In this document: positions 34,954 to 47,700 of the stretch, in pieces
Layout of the letters: every line of letters begins with the position of its first letter
Position numbering within the stretch: the stretch's first letter is position 1
NCBI RefSeq assembly: GCF_947507565.1
Contig: NC_089179.1
Location: forward strand, 434,001 to 498,000
From: Oscarella lobularis
Lineage: Eukaryota > Porifera > Homoscleromorpha > Homosclerophorida > Oscarellidae
Reading direction: 5' to 3'
DNA length: 64,000 bases
Translations under genes and position numbers: made by a program
The notes under the pieces: generated by a model
Told to the model about the DNA's origin: nothing
Database searches by the model: none
Seen by the model: the letters and a program-made list of their open reading frames with translations, nothing else

Positions 34954-37900
34954 ATGATGTCTGATTGATTATACTTTCGCAGTTGTCGCAATAAGGTCGC
35001 TCTTCGTGCCGCTTCCCGTGATGCTGCGATCCTTCTGGCGCGCCGCTGCTCGACTGTACGGGACAGTCATCGGTGTCGTGCTGGTCAAATTCGTCGCAGA
35101 TGTCGCAGAAAAGGCGAGCGGGAGGCTCTCTCTTCACCATGGGATCCTCTCCTAGATCTTCCCTGGGGACGAAGACGGTAAACCGGCTTTCAAGTCATCT
35201 CAACGCCCCCTCCCTACATTAGTTGGAGATCGGATTCGTCGAGTTCGATTCCTTGCTCCATTGCTTTTAATCTCGCTTCTAGTATTTCGTTTTTCCGCTG
35301 CAAATCCACGATGACGCTGTTGAGAAAGTCAACCTATACAAAAAATGAAGTACACAGTAGAAACTCCGCCTAGCACGCTTTTCACCTGTCCTCCTGCCTC
35401 GGCACTTTCTCTTTCCTCGACCAGTTCGTTTTCCAACGTCTGGATTCTCGCTATAAGCATTTCATCTACGTTCAAGCAAAATAATCTCAATTCCTAGATC
35501 GTATTTAACAAAAATAATTACCTCCTTCTAAAGCCCCGGTAGCGGCCGTCGCCGTTGCAGCTTGCATCTCAGCATTAGCGAGACTTTCCGTCAACTCTGA
35601 CACGCGACTCTCCAGCGCCTCCTTTTCTCCTTCCAGCAACTCTATAGCCATCTGCGACGAAGAAATGCCCTTTCGATAGAAAACATTCGCTATACTGTAC
35701 CTCATGGTCAGATGCCTCTTTGGACAATCTTTCCACCTCCGCCGATTTCTTCATCATCATTCCCTGCGCTTCATCTCTCGACATTTCGGCAGTCTCCTTG
35801 TCTTTTCGAAGCATTTCATTTTCGTCGACAGTCGCTTGTAGTTCTTTTTTCAATCGCTCGGCCTTGTGGTCGGTTTCGTCTTTTTCCCTTCTAAGTCGTT
35901 CCAACTCGACGTCAGCCTTCTCGCGAAGTTTCAGGGCCTCGTCTCTGGCGCTCGTCAACTTCGCCAATTGCTCGCTCTCATTCGTCAAACGCGATTCCAA
36001 CGATGTGACGTTGGTCTTTGCTTCTTCAAAAGCCGCTCGCATTTGATCAAGTTCTCGCTCAAGTTGACTCACGCGCGACTCCTGAGTTAAGGCTTTAAAA
36101 AAGGCAAAAAAAAATCTGTGTCATTCGATAAACGCACCTTTTCTTTCACTAGATCATCTCGTCGCTTCAATTCGTCGTCCATCTCTTTCTGACTGGTCTT
36201 TAAATTGTCAGCATAGACATCCTAAGGAAGCTACTCATTTCACTCGAATACAGTCATAATGTTTGTACTACTTTTGAAGCCAATTCTGTTTTCAGATTTT
36301 GAATTTCTTCAGCTAACTGTGACTTGGTCGTATCTAACTCTTTTACAGCGCTACATAAGACTGTAATGCCGTGCGTTTCGTACGTTTTCCTCTCATCTAC
36401 ATACCGATCTTTCTCTTCTAGTTGAGCGCTAAGAGATGAAAGCCGTTCTGCAGTAGCCCCTGAACTTTCCGTCAATTCTTGCACGCGACTTTCCTACAAG
36501 GAACGCTGCTTGCAAAAAAACGCATACGGTACCTCTAGAAGGCGAGGGCGACACCTGAGACTTAAGCTGCGCTTCTAGCTCTTCCCCTCTCGCTTTCACT
36601 TTCTTCAGTGCTGCTTCCCTTTCTTCCAGCGACTTTTCTAACTCGTCTACTTTCGCCTGCAGTTCGTCTACTTTCGCCTGCAGTTCGTCTACTTTCGCCT
36701 GCAGTTCAGTCTCTCTCCCTTTAGCTGTTTTCACTGATTCCAGACTCCCTACATCAAAAAAGTGATACGCTTGATCACCAGAAACGCACCGCGCAATGCA
36801 CCTGTCAATTCTAGCTGCAGAGACTCGACTTCTTTTCTGCTATCCTCCGCCTGAGAAGCCTGAGAAGTAGATATAATGAAATTTTCAACTAACTAAACAA
36901 ACGCTTTCTACTTTAGCCTGCAGCTGTTCTTCCACGTTCTGGCGCAAACGCTTCTCCTCTGTCAATTCCCTTTGAAGTGCCTCTATCTTTTCTCCTAAGT
37001 TCTTCAGCTCTTGACCGCTATTCGCCGCGTTTTCTTGCAGAGCGCTGATCTCCTCCTTGGCTGCAGCTAACGAAGAACCAGCCGCCGTCGCTTCTTCAGT
37101 TTTCGCACTCATTTGGACTTCCAATTCTTTTACCCTATCCCTCTCAGCCGATAGTTGTTTCTAAAAAATTCAACACGAGAAATGATTGGTAGACAATGTG
37201 TAAGGGAAACACAAACTTCCGTCGTTGCGAAAGCGAGTTCCCTCTCTTTCTTTTCTTCCTGCAATTTTTCCTTCAGGCTACTAGCCTCACGTTCAGTTGA
37301 TTCGTGCTTCGCCTGCAATTAGGTGCTAGAATGCAAGATTATCACATATAAAGCAGTCTCACTGTAAGAGAAGACAATTTATCCTCGATTTCCTTTTCCT
37401 TGACTTTTCCCGCCGCCAAATTTTTTCTAAGATCGTCCACTTCCCTAATTGATGTAATAGAACCAGTCCAAGTACTGACGTCGCTCATACAAATCTTTTT
37501 CCTTCAGCTGTTTCGACAGATGAGCCACTTTATCGGAAGTCGTCCCCGTAGACTGTAGGAGATCCTTTATCTGTTGTTCCTAGAAAAGAATTTCGGAAGT
37601 CAGAAAGACGATAATATGTCAAAAACCAGTTTGGATTTGTCTGAAGATAATTGCTGCACTTTGGTGTCGGAGCTACTCAATTGAATTTTCAGCTCTAGAA
37701 TTATTGCTGACTACTCTCGAAAGGCTCCCTCTTTGCGACGTAACAAACCAGACAGCTCCTTTTGAGACCCTTCATATTCCAGTTGAATCTTCGCCAGATC
37801 AGTTGTTGTAGCGCTAAGCTTCGCTTCAGTATCTAGACAAAGAATGAACGTGGACCAAAAGTGACACCCTCGCAAGTCTCTATACCGTTTGTAGCACGAA

Positions 37901-40380
37901 CTGCCACCTCGAGCTTATCTTGCAATTCAGCCTTCTCGTTTCCCTATGCAAAGAAAACGCGTTTACCACAGAAACACAGTGGGCGTTAGTCTCACAAGAT
38001 TCTTCACATTTTTCTCCATTTCTGCGCTACTCTCGCTGAGCGTTGCCTCCAAATCGGACACTTGCTTCTGCAGAGCGCCGTTCCTCTCTGCCAAATCTTT
38101 ATTAGTTTGTTCCATGGCAGAAAGCTGTCCCTTTACACCTAGAAAGGAAAATAAGCCCAAACCCTCTCAAATACAATCGTTGAGTTACTCCTGAGCTCAG
38201 TAGTAGTAGATTCGACTTCAACTCCTTTACTGGTTTGCTCTGATTCCTTAAATAAACCTGACCTTAGAGTATTATCACCGATATGATTACTGTGTCTAAC
38301 CACGTGCTGCAGCTCTGCCGTCAATTTCGCCACGATCGTCTTTTGCGTTCCCAATTCGCGCTGAACTTTTTCCGCTTCCTCCTGCGTCGCGCGAAGTTGT
38401 TTCTCGGCGTCCGCACGAAGTTGGCTTTCCTTTTCGATTGCCGATTCTTTTTCGTTCACTAGCGCCGTCAATTTTTCCATCTCGGATTTCTGCGTCAGAA
38501 GAAGAGCTCGATCGGCTTCGACGTTACTCTCGAGCTCTTTCAATTGCAGCTGATCGGCCTCACACTGATTCTACAAAAAAAACGAACGCTTATTCATTTA
38601 CAAAGTGAAGCTATTTCTTTACCTTTGTTTTCTCTAGCGTTTCCAATACCGATTCAAGGTTCGCCTGAACGGAGGAGAGCTCCGTTTGAATACGCTGAGC
38701 TTCGTCCGTTCTCTTGATCGCCTGTTCCTTTGCCACGTCCAACTCGACGTCCTTCTCGGCCAATTTCACATCTTTTTCGTCGAGTTCGCTCGTCAAATCT
38801 TCTAATTTTGCCTGCGTCTGCTTCAAGGTGAAAGACGTCTCCTTCAGTTCCTCTTCCAATTTCTTGACCGCTTTGTCTGATTGATCTTTTCCGACCTAGA
38901 AAGGAAAAGCCTGTAAAAAAAGCTGGATGATTTCTTATACTTACCACTGACACTTCTAGCCTTTCCTTCAAGGCATTTGCCTGCTGTTTGACGGCGACAA
39001 GTTCTTTTTCAAATACGCTAAGCGATATTGTATCCTAATCAAACTCATTATTCACAGTTGCAGTTAATTAAGGATGTTTTTTAATTACGTCTTCCTGAGT
39101 TTTTGACACGGTCTCCTCTTCCAAACGAAATTCGAGATCTTCGGTTTTGCTGCATGAAATAAGCGGTTTTGACGAGCGAAATGTTAAAATACTAGATTCA
39201 CCTTCTCTCTTCGGATAGTTGCGAGTGAAGAGATTCGTTCTCTTTCTTCAGTTCATCAATCTGGTTCTGCATCTCTGTTTTCAAATTGCCAAGCTAAAAC
39301 AATACTTCAACCACATAAGAAAAGGTGTCTAAAAGAATGCCTACCATTGTGGCCGACTCTGATTTGGGAATCATAGGCAGAGCGGCAGGTGCCTGGGTTT
39401 CTACAGTTTCTGTCCTTACCACAGTCTACACGTACATTAAAACAAAAGAGTTTTCATATCGACAATGTATCAAACCTCCTTTTGCTTCACAGTAAACGTC
39501 GTGTTAGCGGACCCTGCAACCTTCTCGACCCGATGCTTCGGAGCGAACAATCCAAACAGAGGCGGACACTCAAAATACCTAAACACAAAAAATCATTTAA
39601 AAAAAGAGGAACCAAAAAAACGCCATCGCACCTTTTTCCCGCCACCGAACCATCGTTCTTGCCTATCGGTTCCTCCAACTCAACTCCAGCCCATACTCCC
39701 TTGGAAAACTCCGTGGGACCCAGAAAACGCAGGACGCCGTTCTTTACACCGCCAACGAGAACCCGATCGCCAATCTGAAGATCGGCAACCGAAGCGCTCG
39801 CCGCCGCCGCCGCCGCCGCCGAACCTTTTCCCGCAGGCATCGGAGTCGACATGGCAATTGGATTACTCTTCAAAACGGATTTCTTCGGCTCCTCCTTCGT
39901 TTTCGCCTTTTCCAATTTCTCCGGTCTCGCAAATATGCCGTAGGAGGGTTGGCACGTGAAGTAGCGCGTTCCGCCTATCGATCCGTCGTTTTTTCCCTGC
40001 GCCTCTTCCAATTCGATGCCCGCCCATTCTCCTTTCGCGAAATGGGTCGGCCCGAGAAAGCGAAGCGTTCCCGATTTCGCGCCGCCGACGACGACGCGAT
40101 CGCCGATCGCGAGCGACGTCGATCGCGAGGCGCTTGATGTGGTGCCGCTGTCGCGTGCGAGAACGGGCGACGGCGTCGTCTCTTTTTTCGCCGTCGATGG
40201 ACTCCGAGGTCCCGAAGAGCTCGTGGGCCGGGTGAGCTTGGAGGACGGCGGTTTTAGTTGACCTTGGGGCTTGATCGCCGCCGTGGCCCCTGCCGACGGA
40301 GGTTTCAGTCGCGTTTCGGCTGGCGGACGAGCTATCTTGCTAGGCTGTCGCAGCCCGGACGGCTTCGGAAGTTGGCTCAT
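34861..40380 (-). CDS. CLIP1: CLIP-170 family microtubule plus-end protein
   Basis: Tracks growing microtubule ends and recruits dynactin. The start [15 protein letters not shown] at 40380 opens a basic Ser/Pro-rich region. Two CAP-Gly domains follow: [18 protein letters not shown]...[13 protein letters not shown] with KNDGS, and [18 protein letters not shown]...[13 protein letters not shown] with KNDGS. About 4 kb of short exons then encode a very long coiled coil, including three near-identical repeats of QAKVDEL (about 36650-36715). The C-terminus has two zinc knuckles ([16 protein letters not shown] and YCDNC...FGHWTEDC). It ends EVY, an aromatic tail like the ETF of CLIP-170, for binding CAP-Gly domains. 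The final intron (about 34911-34973) contains a tetranucleotide microsatellite. Exon boundaries in the coil were not all fixed. Confidence 0.92.
34911..34955. repeat. TAAA tetranucleotide microsatellite in the last CLIP-170 intron
   Basis: About eleven uninterrupted TAAA units. On the coding strand the run is TTTA repeats ending in TTTATAG, so the microsatellite itself supplies the pyrimidine-rich tract and acceptor of the last intron. Confidence 0.95.
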
Positions 40381-40529
40381 TCGATTTCGGCGTGGAAAGG
40401 AGCCTTTCGTCTACGACGTTAGCGCACGCGACGTTGCGCGATTAATCACCTAATTAACATAGCACCCCAATTATTTAATTAAAATGTAAGCCTGAGTTGT
40501 ACTGTAGGTCTGCTTATAATCGTCTAACC

Positions 40530-43500
40530 TTACAAGTGAGAGCAGTCAGCTTCTTGGCCTATATGCCATGCATCGAGAGCTTGTCTCAGAGACAGCCTTT
40601 CGGACTCTTCACGACTCAGTTGAGTGGTATTCCGTAGTGAGTGTGATCGTATAGGCACCCTACCCGGAGCCTGCGCTCCATAAGAAAACGAGGACGGCGC
40701 CATTCGCGACTGAGGAAGCGACAGAGACCGATTCAATCGCCTATCGTCGTATAAGGGATTTTCTTGAAATTCGCCGACGTCGGATACTTCGTCGGTGCTC
40801 GACTCGTAGTCTTCCAGGTAGTCGGTGTTTCCAGTTCGCTGCTTCCTTGCGCGATTATTTCTGCGCTCTGCCGCCGTGCCGCTGACGAAAGAAAGCGGTC
40901 GAGCGACCTTTTCCGAGCCGCGATCTTCGTCCGGCTCTTCGACTATCTTAGTCAGGGTAGGACGATATTCGAATTCCTGCCAAGCGTCCTGTAAAGGAAA
41001 TAAAATACAAATTAAAAAGCGACTACTGAAGTGCAATTTACCGATAGACGAGATGATTGCTGTTGAGCCGGCTGAACGGGCGACGACGAATACTCCGGAG
41101 CAAACACAGGTGGCGCTGGAGGAATTTCTGGTTCGTATAACACTAAAGCGAGAAAGACAATGAAAAATACTCTTTTGATACAGTATCAGGAACGCACTTC
41201 CTGGATTATCCACTCCTTGGGCTTGGAGCGGATTCGTCTTCCAGTCCAATCGATCGGGTCGGGGCAATAGGGGTGCCGCGCTAATTGCGCTGATGTCAAG
41301 CGGCTCCTCTTGCGCTCGCGAAACGGACGACCACTCTTCAACAAACTCCATCTCGTCGTCGTCGTCGTTGCGAGTGCTTCGGTCTTTCCGCTTGCTACTC
41401 TTCTTGCGACTTCCGTGTCGAGACGACTGGCTCTTCGTGCTTTTCGTGCTGCTCTGTCGAGCATGAGCGGCGGCAGTGGCGGCGGTAGAAACGTTGTTTC
41501 CTAGCTCGATGTCCTTTTCGCGGCGCATGTGCTCGTGCAGCTCCCAAGCTTCGCCGAAAAATGGCGTGTGATTTCGGTAGTCTTCCGCCACCGAACTGTC
41601 TTTGGATCTCTTGGAGTTGACGTAGTCAAGTTGAGTCGAAAGCCATCCATCTAGAAAGGAATTGGGCTTTCGAGCCGTCCGAGGCTTGCGTTGTTCCGCT
41701 TTTCGCCACCTGCAATATTATAACAGTTATAAAATAATAAATTAAATCTTATCGCTGACTTTCTGCATTTTAGACAAACAAGTACAGCAAATCCCATGAT
41801 GACAATGACCAAATTTACGGGTATCAACACGAGCGCCCACGTTGGCAGAGAGCTGGAAGCCGATTGGGAACCAGAATCAGTAACTGAAAGATAAAAAGCA
41901 ATCGTGCTTCGTAGCACAACTAGGGAAGTCTCTCATTACCACTAGGAACAGCCGTTGTAGCATCTGTTGGACGACGACTTATTTTGTCTGTAGGATTAAC
42001 TATGATAACGCCGCCGTGCGTTGGTTTAGGACGCGGTTGTGGTGTCGCAATGGTTAAGTTTTCCGTAGGTGGCGATGAAGTAGTCAATGGCTGAAGTGTG
42101 ATTGAAATGTTAGGAGAAGAGGTATTTGCTGCTTCAAGTTTAGAGGTTGAAGTAGTCGCTATTTCAGAAGTTGAAGACGAGGCTGTTGCCGTTCGAGTAG
42201 CCGAGGTAACCACTACTTGAGTCGTTTCATTTGTAGAAGGCCAACTGGGAGTAGTCGAAGTCATTGCTGCTTTAGTAGTGGGAGCAGAACTGGTTGTCGC
42301 TTCTTCAGTAGTCGGGTTTGATGTAGTCGCCGTTTCACTAGCTGCTGAAGAGGTCGTCGCCTGTGTAGTTGAAGCTAACGTGGTTGCTGCTTGTGTAGTT
42401 GACGCTAACGTAGTCGTCGCCTGAGTAGTCGACGATACTGTCGTCGCCACTTGAGTAGTCGACGATAATGTCGTCGACGATAATGTCGTCGCCGCTTGCG
42501 TAGTTGAAATTGGAGTCGTTCCAGCTTCAGTAGTGGGAGCTGAAGTCGTCGCCAATTTGGTAGTTGACATCAGAGTAGTCGAAGCTAACGTGGTTGCCGC
42601 TTGAGTAGTTGGGCTCGGAGTTGTAGTCGTTGCCGCTTCAGTAGTCAAAACTAACGTTGTTGCCTCCTGAGTAGTTGGCGATAATGTGGTCGCCGCTTGA
42701 GTAGTTGGAATTGAAGTCGTTGCTGTTTCAGTAGTGGGAGCTGAAGTGGTCGCCGCTTGAGTAGTTAGAATTGAAGTCGTTGCTGTTTCAGTAGTGGAAG
42801 CTGAAGTGGTCGCCACTTGAGTAGTCGGAGCTGAAGTGGTTGCCACATTAGTAGTAGAGGCTACAGTAGTCGGTGCTTGAGTAGTCGGCGCTTGAGTGGT
42901 CACCGCTTCAGTGGTCGCCGCTTGAGTGGTTGGAGATAACGTAGTCGGAGCTGAAGTGGTTGCTGTATTAGTAGTTGAAGCTAACGTAGTCGCCGTTGTA
43001 GTCGCCGTCCGAGTAGTTGAGGCTAAAGTAGTTGGAGCTAACGTGGTCGCCGCTTGAGAGGTTGTAGATAATGTAGTCGTCGCCTGGGTACTCGGAGCTG
43101 AAGTGGTTGCCGTTTTAGTAGTTGCAGCTAACGTGGTGGCCGTCTGAGTACTTGGAGATAATGTCGTCACTGGCTGAGTAGTTCGAGCTAACGTCGTCGC
43201 CGCCTGAGTAGTTGGGGATGAAGTAGTGGTTGGGGCTTGGGTAGTCGCGGTTTCTGTAGTCGGTGGTGCCGTGGTAACCGATTTTGTTGTCGGAGCTAAG
43301 GTGGTCGCCGCTTGAGTAGTCGGAATTGCCGTCGTCACTGCTTGAGTGGTTGCAACTGTGGTAGGCGAAGCTGTCGTTGGGAAAAGAACTGATATAGTCA
43401 CGGTCACTGTTGATGATTTCACAGGAATGCCTTTGTCGAAAGCTTTGATCTTGAGACTGTACATAATAATCGAAGAACTCAATTTCGTATTCAATTCAAG

Positions 43501-44363
43501 ACGACCCGATGCCGAATTTAAGCGAAAAACGTTTCCATCGTTTCCACTTTCCACTTGATACGTAACACCATTCGTCTGACTGTCGGTTGCATACACAGTT
43601 GCAACGGAGTAGCCGACGCTGGCATCGTATGGCACACTGACGTCATAAGTGCTTTCATTAAATGTTGGAGCATCAGCATTCAAATTTTTAACAACAGTCA
43701 GTGTTATAAGCGTGGTGTTGACGGCATGCTCCGATATTCCGACGACCGGTCTTCGCGCAGCGATAACCGTGTAGTAGATAGATTTATCGGAGGCACTGGC
43801 TGGACCACTTTTGGCAAGAGTCACGCTTCCGCCCTTAATATCGAGTTGTAGAAGAACTTTGTCGTCGTTTTGGACGAGAGTGAAAATTTTGAGATCAGAC
43901 GTGACGTTGCTGTCGACTACCAGGGGAACGTTTCTCTGGAGTGGGTCGTTATGTTTCACTCGCCACACCGTACTGCCGTTGGTCGCATTTGCTTCAATGT
44001 AGCCGTTGTACGGCAAATCAATGAAGAGCACTGGACCAGCTACGACTACGAAGAGAGACAGAAGTCACGAGATCGTGCACAATGCTACGAAAGTGAGGAA
44101 GCTAGAGCCAGGCGGCGTTAGTAAAGGGGCTGGGTTGAGTCAAGGCGGCTAGACAGATAGGGCGTGTTTCAGGAACTAAAAACGGTCAAATCTCTCAAGT
44201 AATCTTTTCGTTTCGGTTATCGTTGAGAGCCCACCCGAAAGGAAGCTACTGTCTCATTTTTGTTTTACAGTATGCGTTCCTCTGTCTTACTTGCTTCGAC
44301 GTAGCCGGCGAGTGAAGATACGGCTCCAACAAGAATGAGGATTCGTATCCCAGAATGCGCCAT
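40530..44363 (-). CDS. mucin-like cadherin-type transmembrane receptor
   Basis: The start at 44363 gives a signal peptide (MAHSGIRILILVGAVSSLAG, exon 44363-44291). The large exon 44039-41940 encodes about 200 residues with one or two cadherin-like folds (for example ADAPTFNESTYDVSVPYDAS, DSQTNGVTYQVESGNDG, KIKAFDKG). About 430 residues of Thr/Ser-rich repeats follow (periodic ATTLAPTTQ-like units), expected to be heavily O-glycosylated. A membrane helix follows (WALVLIPVNLVIVIMGFAVLVCL). The cytoplasmic tail of about 330 residues has Lys/Arg/Ser-rich and acidic stretches, ends at 40530, and contains one NPLYDD motif of the NPxY type. No catalytic domain is seen. Fits an adhesion or surface-coat receptor. 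It lies next to another receptor with the same motif type. Confidence 0.82.
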
Positions 44364-44722
44364 ATCTATAAGATAAGCTTCGTAGAAGCGGGAAACGCCC
44401 TCGAATTCAAAAGAGTACCTTGTCAATTCAAAGCGGTGGAGAATTTATTAAAAATTCGACAGAAGAGCGGTCTGACGCAGTAGAAAGCTTCTTTCCCTCC
44501 GGACGCCGTAGGCCAAATGGGTGACGACAAACGATTCTCGATCTATTCACGTGAGACAGAGACCACACATTTCGGAAACGCCCGCACATCTATAAAGCGA
44601 TACAATCAATAGATCAGACTCAATTGACGAAGGAGACGGATGGACGAGACAGACACGAATTCATACACCAGCTTTTGTGAAGATACGTCAAAATCCGATA
44701 CGCCAGAATGCTTTTCGTCGAT

Positions 44723-47700
44723 TCAATTGCCGAACTGCATAGAATCCGGTCTCTTGGCCCACTTACGGCCGCCACGCTTGCCCCACGTGTCGCTATCATA
44801 AACAGGATTATCGTACGCTTGAAGAGAGTCGCTCGTGCCCTCGACTGCAGAATCGTACAACGGGTTCTCTTCTATGCCGGACGACTCGTAGATAGGATTC
44901 GCATCGTATTGCGGAGCACCCTCTGGTCGAGCCCCGTCGCTTTCATGCTCGAAAAAGGCCGGATTCACAAATTCGACTCCGTCTGCTGCCCTTTCGACGG
45001 CCGTCTGAAAGTGCGGCGACATAGCGGCAATATCGACCGACTGAGAATTTTTATCGAACACAGCCCTGTCTCCTCTGTATACGATCTGACGACGACGACG
45101 ATATCGATACCAAGCGAGCGCGATGACGGTAACGAGCACGACGAGAGCTACAACCAAGCCGACGACGGCCCACAGAACGCCCGACGATGGCCCGCTTCCC
45201 GTACTTCGCTCGCTATCAATCTGGCACCATTTCCCGATCCACGGCGACGTGCAGTTGCACGTGAACGAACCGATCGTATTCCCGCAGGTGCCCTCGTTCT
45301 CGCACGGTGACGATTCACACTCGTCGCGATCGACGCAAGTGCCTTCGGCGCCGCGCTCGTACCCGTCGGCGCATCCTTCGCAATCGTGCCCGTACGGTGG
45401 CTCGCACACGCAGCTGTAGCGCTTCGGGTCGTCCGGATACGAAATGCACTTGCCGTCGTGCCGGCAGTCAGCTTCGCCCGATCGACAGATTGTATCGTCC
45501 GTATCGCAGTCGACGCCGATGTATGGATCGTCGCAGTCGCACGAGTATCCGTTGATGCCGTCAACGCACGTGCCGTGTCCACTGCATAGTGGACGTCCGC
45601 CTGCCGCTGTCGCCGCCGCCGCCGCCGCACAGTCATCTGGATTGATTTCGCACCGTCCACCCGTCCATCCCGGCAAACAATTGCACTTGAATCCGTTAAA
45701 AAGATCGATGCACGATTCGGTACCGTTCGAAAAGCAGGCGATCGTCGTCAGACACTCGTCCGCTTCGTCGCGACAGTTCGGCTGAGCCCAGCCGTCGATA
45801 CAAGGACAGGAGAAGTTGAACACGCCGCCAAAACCGTTTCGGCATCCGCCGCCGCTCGCATCCGTGTGCGGACCGTAGCACGGATCGGGCGTGCAGTCGT
45901 CGACGTCGACGCATTGGCGACCGTTTCCAGCAAAGCCGGGCAAACACTTACACGCCGCCTGACCGGGTCCGCCTCGCGAGCACTCGGCGTACGAACTGCA
46001 ACCGCCGTGATTCGTCTTGCAGGCATCGACTTCGACGATAATCACCGAAATGAATTGTTTGACGCTGTGGCCCGCCGAGTCGCTTCCTTGAATGAGAATC
46101 TGATACTCGTCCTGCTGCCAGGCGTTCAGATTTCCGCTCACTTTTAGGCCGTCGGCCGTCGTATCAAACGTCCCATTGCTACCGGAAAGAATTTGAAAAT
46201 GAAAGCGATCGTTTAGGTCCGGATCGTTGAGTCGGAGAAGACCGACTAGATCGCCCGGTGACGCCGTTTCGTTCACTTCTATCGTTTTCTTTGACGTTTT
46301 GCCGATGTAGAGGTCCGTCGCTGGCTCGTTGACGTCCTTAACCTGAACGACGAGCCTCTGTCGAAATTTCAAAGGAGGACTGCTTAGTTTCGTCACTTCA
46401 ATTCCGACGGAAATATTAGGAGTTTGCTCGTAGTCCAACTCGCGCGTCGTAACCAATCGACTGCCGTTAGTAATCGTAAACGGCGAACCGAGATCGTAAA
46501 CGGAGTAGACGAAAGATGGGCGAACAATCCGAACGTCCGGATCGACGCAGTCGACGTCGCCGACGTACGACCGACTCGGCCGATTCTCGTCGACGCTTTT
46601 AGGAGCGAGAAGAATAGCCGACGGCGGTTCGGTCACGTCGACGACGTTGATGCCGACGGCTCGCGCGACAGAGAGCGCCGGCACGCCGCTGTCGGTGCAG
46701 AGAAGAGTCAGAGAGTACGTGCTGTTTTTCTCGAAATCGACGGCACCGACGACAACAATCGTCGCGCCGTTTCGAACTACAAACGGAGCCGTCTCGACGA
46801 ATCGACAACGATGCACCTGATGAGCGTCCTCGTCGATCACGTACGAGTATCCGACGATCGTTTGAAACGGACTATTTTCGCGAATGCTCAACGTCGGCAC
46901 GGTGACGAGGTCGCGTTTCGCCGCCTCGTCGGCTACCTGACGCGGACTCAACGTAGTTTCACTGACGATGACGTCCGATGGGGGATCGTTGACGTCGACG
47001 ACGCCGACAGAGAATTGCTTAGTGACCGATAATCCTCCGTTATCTGTACACTGTATCAGAATGGAAAACGTCTTGTTCTTTTCGTAATTTAGCGTCGCAT
47101 TTTGATCCAATGCGAGATCGTTGGCGGAAATGACGAACGCTCCGCTCGCGTCCTCCTTCAGCGAACAATCATAATACTGCTGCAGAAACAAATCCGGATC
47201 GGTGACTTGAATCGAAGATATTCTAGCTCCCGGGCTATTTTCAGCGACCGTCAGATTCGACAGAGTAATGTCGGTGGGAGATTCGTTCACGTCGACGAGA
47301 GCGACAACGAAGTCGCGCGTAACGGAAAGCGATCCCCACCCGTCATCAGTACTCGTCACCGAAATCGAAATACTCCGTCGGGTTTCGTAATCGAGGAGAG
47401 AACTGTCGGCGACAGCGAGCCGACCATCGGGCGACAAACTAAACGCCTTGACGCCACTGCGAAGAGCGTATCGATGAGTCTGATTAGCGTCCTCGTCAAG
47501 CGTATCGAGAACGGCGAGAAGAGTCCCAGTTGGCGTGTTTTCCAATACGGACAACCCGCTTGGAATGATTATAGTCGATGGTGGATCGTTGGCGTCGGTA
47601 ATCGTCACCGTCACGTTGGCCGTCACGAAGAGTCCGCCACTGTCCGTGCTCATGATCTCTAGCCAGTGCGACGGTGTCGATTCGTAGTCAAACGGTGTAA

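Noticed and set aside
34911-34955. CRISPR-like or other regular array
   Set aside because: It is a plain tetranucleotide microsatellite with no spacers, in a eukaryotic intron.
35240-35260. GAGTTCGATTCC resembling a tRNA T arm
   Set aside because: No matching acceptor stem or A box; it lies in the CLIP-170 coiled-coil exons.
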